Below, in pieces: positions 27,457 through 38,171 of a stretch of DNA of 64,000 nucleotides. Within the stretch, counting starts at the first letter, position 1. Each line of letters starts with the position of its first letter. Both the position numbers and the translations under genes were made by a program. Below the pieces are notes generated by a model that was given only the letters and a program-made list of their open reading frames with translations, did not search any database and was not told the DNA's origin. Origin of the DNA: Hypericum androsaemum (lineage: Eukaryota > Streptophyta > Magnoliopsida > Malpighiales > Hypericaceae); contig OZ023188.1 of assembly GCA_963995505.1 (NCBI GenBank), positions 18,365,912 through 18,429,911 of the forward strand, in the 5' to 3' direction.

Positions 27457-29329
27457 ATCTTAAAGTGTTATTTGTTGAGTAAAAGAAATGAATAGAGTGA
27501 AGGGTTGTTGATTTTCTCGGTTTCACCTAGTCGTGGGCTGTGACTATTGATTTTGTGGATGCATGTTTTGAGAAATCGAGAAAAAGGGAAATTGGAATAA
27601 TAAGTTTGAAACAAAATTTGCCTGATTTAATTATTATAAAAAATAAACAGAAGTGCCTACAGAACTATGCAATGTACTATGGCGAGGCCTGTGTTTTATT
27701 TAATTATTTAAGGTGGTGCTGATTCAGATTTCATTTTCGGGCCTCTTCCGAATTCACGTACGAGGGGAAGAAAGGTTGCGACAGTGGTTTACTCATTAGT
27801 CGTGATCATGGAAAACTAGTTCATTATTATTTGACTGGTTAATAACTGAAAATGGTTAGCACTTGAAATTAATTGCTGCGAGTACAAAACTAAAGGTTTT
27901 GTCGAATAATATGGAAAACCAGTTGTAGCGTGGCATTAATTTTATTATTATTATGGAGGATGGGTGAATATTCAGTTTGTTTCGTGGTAGTCCGAAAACG
28001 ATCAAGTAAGGCCCATCATTTGATCATCTTAACTTGTTCTTAATTTTGTATCTCTCTCCTGTCAAAGTATGTTGGTGTGTACTTAATGGTACACATGAAA
28101 TAATCATTTGAAATAATGAAAAAAAATACTTTTAATTATTTTGATATTTTTGAGAGAACAAGGTTTTGTTTGAGATGCACCTTACACATATTATTAATAA
28201 AATAGATTGGCTGAATTAAAAAAAAGACTTTGGAAGATATGGTAGATTCATACTCTTTAGTACCAGATGTAAAAAAGATTTTGGAGAACATGGTGGATTC
28301 CATGTTCTATTGTGCCAATGAAAAATGACTTTGGAGAACATAGCGGATACTATACTCCTTAATGTCGAAGTTGCCAACCAATTTATTTATAGATAAAAAA
28401 GGGATAGTTGCATGTCTTGTGGAATATTGGATCCCTTATCAATATTACAAGACATAGTGGGGGTTAAGCCTTGGCATCTCATTACATTGAAAAAATAAAT
28501 ACATTGGGTTTGATTACTTAGAGTTAAGGAGGCTATTACCCAAAGCGAGTAATCTAGGAGCTAGTCACTGGAAAAGGGGTTGGGTGAGTCTTGGAAAAAT
28601 CTAGAAAAGATTTTGGACCATTTGCAACTTGTCTTTTGTGATAGAAGGATACTCGGAAGCTAGTTGAATAACTAGCTAAAGAACTATCGGTCAACTTCAA
28701 GTTGGATATTGATATAGGAGGTGTGGCAGTTTCTTGGAATTAAAGAAAGAAACATATATATATCACATTAGATGATAAAGTCAACAAGTCACCAATAGTG
28801 GTAACCCAACCTCTATTCTAGCACTACCCCTAGTCTAAAGGTTTAAAGGGTAATAACAAGTTATTGTTGTGACAAAAAATAATGTACGGACCAAAGTACT
28901 TGTTTATGTGTTAGAGGTTGAAGTATTACAAATATTCTTAATGGAGTCAGCTTGTCGGACAAAGAGACAAGTGTATTGTCTTAAAACACCAAGACATAAA
29001 AGGACAACTCCACATATATAAAGATCGAAAGTGGTACCACTTCTAACAAAGTTAGGAGGTATAACAGTGCAAATGTTCATGAAACTAGGAAGAGCATAAG
29101 GTCATTAACGGTGCTGAAACTCTCTGAGAATTAAACAAAATGTTCATAGCTTATGTGTGAAATAATTTCTGGTTTGGACACAAGAAATTGAGGTTTAAGC
29201 AACTAGCCACCATCAATTTCATTCAAACTTTGAAATATTCCTACTAATAAAAGGTTTAAGTCAAAAGATACCTTTTAAATGCATAAGACTATAGGATTGA
29301 TGGATTGAATTGTTAACCAAGTAGAAAAT
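27457..29329 (+). other. internal region of the old short LTR element
   Basis: No gag or pol domain was found. A 60-codon open frame at 27540-27722 has no known domain. Three degenerate copies of a roughly 50-nt unit around GACTTTGGAGAACATGGTGGA occur at about 28225-28370. No TGG-type primer site follows the 5' LTR and the tract before the 3' LTR is only weakly purine-rich. Confidence 0.6.
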
Positions 29330-29494
29330 TATTGATATCTTTTGGTATTTAATACCAAATGACACATCAATTGGTATAAACCAAAAGACACATGTGGTTA
29401 ACAATTAAGTGAAGAAGTATGAAACATGAAATAGTTTGGAAATGACTTATGAATTTGGATCACTTATGACTTTTAGACTTGTTTTATATGGCCT
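29330..29494 (+). repeat. 3' LTR of the old element, first part
   Basis: Matches the start of the 26876 LTR (TTGATATCTTTTGG onward) up to GGCCT, where the copia element begins. The rest continues at 35567. Confidence 0.88.
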
Positions 29495-30476
29495 TGTTGG
29501 GTTTTGAATGAAAGTTCAATGCAAGCCCACAAATGGTAAGGCCCAAAATGGAGGCCCAAAAGGGAAATGAATGGGGCAATACCACATTGATTAAAGCAAG
29601 GAGGATTTCCTTGTTTATAAAGAATTCCCCTCCTTGCCTCTCAACTTGATTGGCTACCCAAAAGGCTGACCCACCGCTAGCTGCCTGCGAGAACGGTGCG
29701 AAGCACCGTCCGAGCACGAGCACGCGCACGCGCACGCGCACGTGCGTGTGCGCATGGCGCATTGGACGCAGGTCGCAATGGGCGCTTTGTGGTGCACTTC
29801 GCACGTGCGCATCATCGCGAGGAGCTGGAGGAGCCTTAAGTATTTTGCCCGGGCCCGGAGGCAGCTGCGCAGCTACCGAAGCGACGAGGAGCTGTGAACG
29901 CCTTCAGGTTGGCCGCCGAAGAGGCATGATGGACTGGAATGTCCAGGAGGCTTCCAGAAGGTCAAAGTAGTGCGAGATCTCCCGCGAAAAGGCGCGAGCG
30001 CAGCCTGGCACGCCTGGAAGGATCCGGAAGCCTTCGAAGGGCCACCAGTGCACCTGGAAGGGTCCAGAAGCCACCGAAGGGCCACGAACGCAGCCTGTTG
30101 GCCGAGCAGACGCATCCCTTCGGGGTGGCTGCCTCCCTGCCTCCTCCAGCCTATAAATAGGCGTGCCCTCCTTGCCATTTCCTCATCCCAGCAGCACATG
30201 CACCTCCTAGCATTGTTGTCTTCTCCTTTCCCCCCGTTCTTCATCTAGAAAAGAGTCCCGAAAGTTCTGGGTATATAAGGGTTCGCCTAAAAGTTTCGAG
30301 ATACGTGTGCAACGTTCTTGGAAATGCCCTAAACAGTCGTTGTATCTTGGGAACGATTGCCTTAGCCCGTACCGCACTGAAATATACGAGGCAATCTTGT
30401 CTTACGGAGAAAGTGTCCAACACTTGCCTCGACTGAAGTAGATCCTAATCAAGTACACCAACCCTCCGAAACAATA
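29495..30476 (+). repeat. 5' LTR of copia copy 2
   Basis: 982 bp, starting TGTTGGGTTTTG. The last triplet reads ATA where the 3' LTR has ACA. Contains TATAAATA near 30153 and TATATAAG near 30272, and the alternating GCACGC run at about 29712-29757. Confidence 0.93.
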
Positions 30477-30504
30477 ATCATAAGACGAGATTGTGTACTT
30501 GAAG

Positions 30505-33500
30505 ATGGCATCGACAAGCTTAGCACTAGTGCCAGCGGTCCCGGGAACTGTCCACGCCGAAAGGCCGGCCAAGTTCAACGGTACCGAATTCAAGAGGTGG
30601 CAACAGAAGATGTTGTTCTACCTGACGACGCTCAACCTAGTCCGATTCCTGAAGGAAGAGGCTCCGAAGGTAGCAGAAAATGAGGCAGATCAACAGAAGA
30701 TCAACGCCCTCGATGCATGGAGTCATTGACCAAGTGCAGGAGTTGCAGCTGATCCTTCACGAGATCCAAGCCGAAGGGATGCAACTCAGCGAGTCCTTCC
30801 AAGTAGCTGCGATGATCGAGAAGCTCCCCCCGCTGTGGAAGGACTTCAAGAGCTACCTCAAGCACAAGAGGAAGGACATGGGCCTAGAAGACCTGATAGT
30901 GAGACTGAGGATCGAGGAAGACAACCGAAAATCCGAAGTCAAGTAAGGCAAGGCCAACTCTGAGACCACCGTGTACCTCGCTGAGGGAAAAAGTGGCAAG
31001 AAGAGGAAGAAGTCCGAGGATAAGCAGAAGGAGCAAAAGCCCAAGAAGAAAAAGATCAAGGGCGACTGCTACAACTGCGGGAAACCCGGACACATGGCTA
31101 AGGACTGTCGCCAGCCGAAGAAGGACGACCAAGGAAGGGCTAACCTGGCTGAAGACTTATCCCAGATGGATCTGTCAGCCGTAGTGTTTGAAGCCAACCT
31201 GGTGGACAATCCGAGAGAGTGGTTCGTGGACACTGGAGCTACCCGCCACGTCTGCTCGGACAAGGAGATGTTCTCGAACTATATCTCGATCACCGGCCGA
31301 AAGCTGTTCATGGGAAACTCTGCAACGTCCAAGATCGTTGGTCTGGGAAAGGTGGTCCTGAAGCTGACCTCAGGAAAGGAGCTGACCCTCAAGGATGTGC
31401 TGCATGTCCCGGACATTCGCAAGAACTTAGTCTCTGGCTCACTGTTAAGCAAAGCCGGTCTTAAGCTTGTATTTGAGGCTGATAAGTTTGTACTGACCAA
31501 AGCGGGTCAATTCATAGGAAAGGGTTATCTAGAAAGGGGGCTATTTAAGATGAATGTAATAACTGTACATCGCACCTTTAACGGTGAAAATAAAGTTAAT
31601 GCTTCTTCTTACTTGGCCGAGTGTTCTAATTTATGGCATGGTAGATTAGGACACGTAAATCTAAACTTGCTAAGAAAGTTAGTAAGTTTAAATTTATTAC
31701 CGAATCTAGAGTTCAACCCATCCGATAAATGTGAAGTATGTGTGGAGGCTAAAATGACCAAAGCACCTTTCCATTCAGTGGAAAGAAGTACTACGCCTTT
31801 AGAATTAATTCATACGGACACTTGCGATATGAAACACGTGCAAACTAAAGGCAGGAAGAAATACTTCATCACATTTATCGATGATTGCACGAGATACTGT
31901 TACGTATATCTCATAAGGGGCAAAGACGAAGCTCTTGATGCCTTTAAGAGATATAAGAATGAGGTTGAAAATCAACTCAACGTGAAAATCAAAATGATCC
32001 GAAGTGATCGAGGAGGAGAATATGTAGCTCTGTTTGAGGAACTCTGTCAAGAACATGGCATTATTCATCAGACGAATGGCGTAGCTGAACGCAAAAATCG
32101 AACTCTTAAGGAGATGATGAACGCTATGTTGATTAGCTCGGGCTTACCCCAGAACATGTGGGGGGAAGCTGTGCTCTCAGCTAACCACATTCTAAACAAA
32201 TTGCCACACAAGAAAAGGGATAAAACCCCATATGAACTATGGAAAGGAAGGAAACCTTCCTACGGTTACCTTAAAGTGTGGGGGTGCCTAGCAAAGGTCG
32301 AAGTACCTAAGCCTAAGCAGGTGCGAATAGGACCCAAGACTATTGATTGCATCTTTATCGGATATGCGCAAAATAGTAGTGCTTATCGATTCTTGGTGCA
32401 TAAATCTGAAAACCCTGAGATAAACACGGGAATGGTCATAGAATCAAGGAACGCAACATTTTTTGAAGACAGCTTTCCTAATAAGGAAAGAAAGGAAACA
32501 AGTCCGAAGAAAAGGGCTCAGGAGGCTATGGAAGGGTCAAATCAGAAAGATGATAAACCTAGACGTAGTAAACGGACGAAGGTAACCAAATCTTTCGGTC
32601 CGGACTATCTAACCTATGCGTTAGAAAATGAACCCAGGACAATCCAAGAGGCATTGTCCAGTCCAGATGCTCCTCTCTGGAAGGAAGCTATCAATAGTGA
32701 GATAGAATCCATTATGCAAAACCACACGTGGGAAATCGTGGATCTCCCACCGGGCTGCAAACCTTTGGGATGCAGGTGGATCCTAAAAAGGAAATACAAA
32801 GCTGATGGATCAATCGACAAGTACAAAGCTCGATTGGTAGCTAAGGGGTTCAAGCAGAAGGAGGGATATGATTTCTTTGACACGTATTCACCGGTCACAA
32901 GAATCACATCGATTAGAGTACTCATAGCTGTTGCAGCACTCTATAACCTCGAGATCCACCAAATGGATATAAAAACAGCTTTCCTAAATGGAGAACTGGA
33001 AGAGGAGATATACATGGAGCAACCTGAAGGGTTTGTGGCTCCCGGTCAAGAGCATAAAGTGTGCCGACTAGTCAAGTCACTATACGGGCTAAAACAAGCG
33101 CCGAAACAGTGGCACGAGAAATTTGACAGAACAATGTTGTCAAATGGATTTAAGATCAATGAGTGCGATAAATGTGTTTACATTAAGGGCACACCTGAAG
33201 CTTACGTAATTGTATGTCTCTACGTAGATGACTTACTAATTACGGGAAGCAATAAAGAAGTTATTGTGAAAACTAAGAACATGTTAAAGAACCACTTTGA
33301 CATGAAAGATATGGGTCTGGCAGACGTCATACTAGGAATAAAAATTTCTAGAAAAGCTGACGAAATTATCTTTACACAATTCCACTACGTGGAAAGCGTG
33401 CTCAAGAAGTTTGAAGCTTTCGACAAACCTCCGGTTAAGACTCCAGTAGATTTGAATCTACACTTAACCAAGAATCAAGGGGACCCAGTATCGCAACTGA

Positions 33501-34171
33501 AGTATGCGCAAATTATCGGGAGCTTGATGTATTTAACAAACTGCACTCGTCCCGATATTGCGTACTCAGTTAGTAAACTTAGTAGATTCACAAGTAATCC
33601 AGGGAAGGATCACTGGCTAGCTCTGGAAAGGGTTTTACGGTATTTAAAATATACCATAAACCATGGGATACATTATGCTAAATATCCAGCTGTATTAGAA
33701 GGATACAGTGACGCAAACTGGATATCAGACACTAAAGATTCCAAATCTACGAGTGGATACGTATTCACCATAGGAGGATGAGCTGTGTCTTGGAAGTCCT
33801 CTAAACAAACGTGCATAGCTCGATCCACCATGGAGTCGGAATTTATAGCGCTAGACAAAGCTGGGGAAGAAGCTGAATGGCTCAGAAACTTCCTAGAGGA
33901 TATTTCGTGCTGGAGTAAACCGGTGCCTCCCGTATTGATACATTGTGATAGCATGTCTGCAATCGAGAGAGCACAAAGTACATTGTACAACGGAAAGTCT
34001 CGACATATCCGTCGGAGACACAATACCGTTAGACAGTTGATCTCTAGTGGGGTGATCACCATTAACTATGTAAAGTCCAAGGACAACTTAGCTGATCCTT
34101 TTACAAAAGGAATCAATAGAGATCAAATGTACAATGCAGTAAGGGGAATGGGATTAAAATCCACACACTAA
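30505..34171 (+). pseudogene. gag-pol polyprotein of copia copy 2, nearly intact but broken
   Basis: Gag starts at ATG 30505. A 194-bp loss relative to copy 1 (join near 30724, at a shared GTCA) shifts the frame, and a TAA near 30945 interrupts gag again. From 30971 a 936-codon frame runs through the CCHC knuckle (CYNCGKPGH), aspartic protease DTG, GAG-pre-integrase HHCC, integrase, and reverse transcriptase with YVDD. Integrase has an 8-residue in-frame loss just before the catalytic Glu near 32080. A TGA at 33779-33781 separates RNase H (33782-34171). At least four lesions make autonomous activity unlikely. It is the better reference for the family. Confidence 0.93.
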
Positions 34172-34705
34172 AGAACATTCATAGCGGTAACTCAACCATG
34201 ATGAGTGGAGATCCTACAAACTTGGTTCAATAAGACAACTAAGTTATGGAGGGTTCAGTGAATCACCTGGAACCTATCTCATTCTCAGAAGCTGCCCAGG
34301 TATTAACCTGCAGAGGTGTGATAAGGATAAGCATTACGCTTTTAATGATTCCTATACCTTGATTAAGGTGGAGTATGGCAGGATACTCCTAATAGGAGAT
34401 CACCTATGTAAGTATGAAGTGAGGCCGCTTCAAATGGGAAAAACACTTATGAATCCAAGATACGGTCCATGGCCGAAATGGACACAACGTGAGAACCTAA
34501 ATATACTAGGGTTATTATTGTGTAAATGTTATTGTCTTGGTTTACGCAAAAAGCTGACGGTTTAAGACATCACGTTCACCGAGCAGCGAGTAAATCCGAT
34601 AACATATTACTAGAGAAGGTTCAAAGCCGCAAGCTACCTGTCTCGATGCAATAATAACACGTCAGAACTTTCGATTAAAGTCTGCATGCATTAATCATCA
34701 TTCAT

Positions 34706-34714
34706 GTGGGGGAT
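34706..34714 (+). other. polypurine tract of copia copy 2
   Basis: GTGGGGGAT immediately precedes the 3' LTR start, identical to copy 1. Confidence 0.8.
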
Positions 34715-35561
34715 TGTTGGGTTTTGAATGAAAGTTCAATGCAAGCCCACAAATGGTAAGGCCCAAAATGGAGGCCCAAAAGGGAAATGAATGGGGCAAT
34801 ACCACATTGATTAGAGCAAGGAGGATTTTCTTGTTTATAAGGAATTCCCCTCCTTGCCTCTCAACTTGATTGGCTACCCAAAAGGCTGACCCACCGCTAG
34901 CTGCCTGCGAGAACGGTGCGAAGCACCGTCCGAGCACGAGCACGCGCATGTGCGTGTGCGCATGGCGCATTGGACGCAGGTCGCAATGGGCGCTTTGTGG
35001 CGCACTTGGCACTTCGCACTGGAACGTCCAGGAGGCTTCCAGAAGGTCGAAGTAGTGCGAGATCTCCCGCGAAAGGGCGCGAGCGCAGCCTGGCGCGCCT
35101 GGAAGGATCCGGAAGCCTTCGAAGGGCCACCAGTGCGCCTGGAAGGGTCCAGAAGCCACCGAAGGGCCACGAACGCAGCCTGTTGGCCGAGCGGACGCAT
35201 CCCTTCGGGGTGGCTGCCTCCCTGCCTCCTCCAGCCTATAAATAGGCGTGCCCTCCTTGCCATTTCCTCATCCCAGCAGCACATGCACCTCCTAGCATTG
35301 TTGTCTTCTCCTCTCCCCCCGTTCTTCATCTAGAAAAGAGTCCCGAAAGTTCTGGGTATATAAGGGTTCGCCCAAAAGTTTCGAGATACGTGTGCAACGT
35401 TCTTGGAAACGCCCTAAACAGTCGTTGTATCTTGGGGACGATTGCCTTAGCCCGTACCGCACTGAAATATACGGGGCAATCTCGTCTTACGGAGAAAGTG
35501 TCCAACACTTGCCTCGACTGAAGTAGATCCTAATCAAGTACACCAACCCTCCGAAACAACA
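34715..35561 (+). repeat. 3' LTR of copia copy 2 (135 bp shorter)
   Basis: 847 bp. Relative to the 5' LTR, about 130 bp is missing between the GCACTTCGCAC segment and TGGAACGTCCAGG (near 35018), and the GCACGC run is shorter. Confidence 0.93.
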
Positions 35562-35566
35562 GGCCT

Positions 35567-35998
35567 TTGGGTTCTTATAAATAGCAAGTCTTTCCTGGCC
35601 ATTTGACACTACAAAAAATAATCCCATTCATTCTCATATTATCTCTCCTCTCATATTGTCCACCATGAAGACATTATTGTTTAGTTCTAGAGGTAATATT
35701 CTATTGCTAGCCACTTAAAGTATCTAGAATTCTTGAGTAATCCTAAGAGTGTATTTGCCGGAACCCGTTGGCAACGTATAGTGGGGACAAATAATATTTT
35801 AAGGACAGTGATTGCTAATCACGTCTCAAGAACACAAGGTCGAAGGCTTCCGTCGGAGCCCAACAAGCATGGTCGAGTCAATCGTTTGGCGACTCTACAA
35901 TCAAATTTGAAATTCTAAATTTGCCCGAAGTGGTTCGTGTCTTGTCGAATTTATGACTTTACAAGAATCAAGTTCTATTTCCACATTAAACTATAACA
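35567..35998 (+). repeat. 3' LTR of the old element, second part
   Basis: Continues the interrupted LTR from TTGGGTTCTTATAAATAGC to ACTATAACA. The preceding GGCCT (35562-35566) is the second copy of the nested element's target duplication. Confidence 0.88.
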
Positions 35999-36003
35999 AT
36001 GTT

Positions 36004-36597
36004 AGCACAAATGAAGAGAGAGAAAATTATATGTGAGTAGTCATCTACACTGACTACGTGAATCTACACCGACACTAATAGGCAATAACGAAACTATCCT
36101 TAATAATTTATTTAAAAAAAGTCAATTTGAAAAGTCTTTATCTAAAAAAAAGGAAAGTCAAACTACCAAAGTGGATTTTTTTCTTTTAATAAAATCCATG
36201 TACGCGATACGTTTTTTTTTTCCTTTATAACATGTTATAAATTATATGCATATAACATACACATATTTCGCGAAGAGAAGTACAATAATAGTGGTTACTT
36301 AGGTCGGCTGTCATATTGCTAGACACGTTAACAACATTTGATGGACAAGTTGGACCCGCAACGTATATTAATTAATATATGTTGTTCTAATTTAACAAAG
36401 AGGTCAAGAGTTTGAATCATAAAAATGTTGTGTCAAAATTTTTTGACACCTTTTAAAAGTCTTACTCGACTCGATTCTGAGTCGGGTACATGAGATACCG
36501 TATACTAAGAATATAAACCAAAAAATTATATTAATTAATCATGACTGCCCAAGACCAACCCTATATCCCCCACCACCCTCACATCATCATCACTCTC
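36004..36597. other. spacer and promoter of the SPIRAL1-like gene
   Basis: AT-rich DNA between the old LTR element's right flank and the SP1L TATA box. No coding frame was seen. Confidence 0.5.
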
Positions 36598-36605
36598 TAT
36601 ATAAA
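36598..36605 (+). promoter_or_regulatory. TATA box of the SPIRAL1-like gene
   Basis: TATATAAA lies 88 bp before the start codon, after a CT/CA-rich stretch. The spacing fits a short 5' leader. Confidence 0.65.
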
Positions 36606-36692
36606 CAAGCTTCATTTTGACCCTCTTCTTTCCTTCAAGGTCACCACTAGCCCTGACCTAAATTGAGATCTCACCGGCATCTCCCGAACGCC

Positions 36693-38171
36693 ATGAGCAG
36701 AGGTGGAAGCTATGGCGGCGGCCGGAGTTCCTTGGGCTACCTCTTTGGCTCGGATGAGAAGCAAACCGGGCCTCCTCCGACGAAGATCGTTACCCTTCCA
36801 CCCTACGGCGTCGATACTGCCCTAGAGACGCTTCCGGTAGGTGATGCTGTTACTTTTAGTTCCTCCGAGAAGCAGAAGACGGCAAACAACTATCCCAGAG
36901 CTCAGGGTCAAAATTCAGGAAACTTTATTACAGTAAGTACATCAGTTCTTCATTACCGAAACATATATGTTTAAGTTGCCTTCTGGCATATCTGGATTAT
37001 ATAACTGGGTATATAGTGGGTGTACAAATACCGGGTAGTTTCGAGAAAATAACTACATGGAGCAGCATAATCTAGGGGATTTAGATTGTAAAGAAATCCT
37101 CTTTCCTCATCTTAATAAACCAGCATGGGCGAGCACTAAGAGAACCCCTAAGTTAATATATATCATTCACGTATAGCATCCAGACGATTTTTTTTAGGGC
37201 AAGAGCAACATTCCACTAGTTTAATTTTGGCAAGAAGAATATCTCTCATAAGCTAGCTTTTGATCACTTAGAAATTTGTTTGGAGAAGGACACATAAAGA
37301 GTAGAGATTTTTTAGAAGTTAATTTTTAACACAAGTTACACGGCAAAGATTAAATTTGGACATTTGTCAATTCTTCTTTTTTTATAAGTATCCGCCAATT
37401 TTTCTCTACGCGTTGTACCATTAGACCAAATACTCTATGATGACTACAATATGATATCAGAATGAAACAATTACATACTTACTGACTTAATATTTTGAGT
37501 TTGATATATGAAGATAATAATACAATATCAAAGCGAATTGAAATATCATTGTTTTATAACTCTCGTTTCATGGTATGAAATGCAAAGTAACGCAATGTTT
37601 AAGTCCGGCAAGTTTTGTTTGAGGGGCATGTTGGAATAAATCAAGGTGGAGAGTTGTAAATCCAACATATTCACGATCTTAATATTTTAGGTTGAATTTA
37701 GAAATTTTAACAAATTTGATTATATATATACATACATTTCAATATATATAATTTCAGTTGTGAATTAAGTGAACATTATCATTTTTTAATCCTTATATTT
37801 TATTGATCTTGTACATATTACATAATTTTTTCTTACAAGATTGCGGCCGTGGACCTCATTAAAATCCTACAACGACAAAATTTGGTGGGATAAAAACCAT
37901 CACAGAGAAAAAGTACCTTGATAACACGGCGTAGACTTTATTCTACACTTGACATCCGGATATGAACATTATCATTTAATTTGATTTTTTTTGCACTATC
38001 ATTGAATTTGATTGCCATAGAATTTCGTGGATGTAGTTTCATAAATTCAAATCAATCATATTGTACGGTGCATACTGACCAAAGATGTATTTTCAGGATC
38101 GTCCATCCACAAAGGTGAAGTCAGTTCCAGGAGGAGGCTCTTCCCTCGGATACTTATTTGGAGACAATTAA
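36693..38171 (+). CDS. SP1L: SPIRAL1-like microtubule-associated protein
   Basis: Two exons, 36693-36932 and 38097-38171, 104 aa. The family's diagnostic repeated ends are both present: GGSYGGGRSSLGYLFGS at the N-terminus and VPGGGSSLGYLFGDN at the C-terminus, with NNYPRAQGQNSGNFIT in the middle. SPIRAL1 proteins are small plant-specific factors that bind cortical microtubules, concentrate at plus ends and affect directional cell growth. The linker pattern PPPTKIVTLPPYGVDT suggests the SP1L5 type, which is an inference. The 1.16-kb intron has GT-AG ends and falls after the conserved GNFIT. Length is normal for the family. Confidence 0.95.

Larger units (their letters stand above)
29495..35561 (+). 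mobile_element. Ty1/copia LTR retrotransposon, copy 2 (nested, younger)
   Basis: Inserted into the 3' LTR of the old short element with a perfect duplication GGCCT (29490-29494 and 35562-35566); the uninterrupted site is visible in the partner LTR near 27030. Same family as copy 1, with the copia domain order and the same polypurine tract (34706-34714). LTR differences by eye are few, about 2-3% over the first 140 bp, so it is younger than both copy 1 and its host. It also lacks a TGG-type primer site after the 5' LTR. Confidence 0.96.
26876..35998 (+). mobile_element. Old short LTR element, host of the nested copia element
   Basis: Two related LTRs (26876-27456 and 29330-29494 continued at 35567-35998) enclose only 1.87 kb of internal DNA. 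The flanks are a perfect 5-bp duplication ATGTT (26871-26875 and 35999-36003). The 5' LTR ends TG...CA; in the 3' copy the first G has mutated to A. No gag or pol is visible, so it is non-autonomous or a deletion derivative. Each LTR has TATAAATAGCAAG. The 3' LTR is interrupted by the copia element at 29495-35561. LTR divergence by eye is clearly larger than in that nested element. Confidence 0.88.

Noticed and set aside
28225..28370. CRISPR-like or satellite array
   Set aside because: Only three degenerate units with no regular spacers, inside an LTR element of a plant nuclear genome.
34698..35333. Overlapping 127-153-codon frames on both strands in the LTR of copy 2
   Set aside because: They reflect GC-rich, stop-poor LTR sequence. 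No known protein pattern, and frames change between LTR copies.
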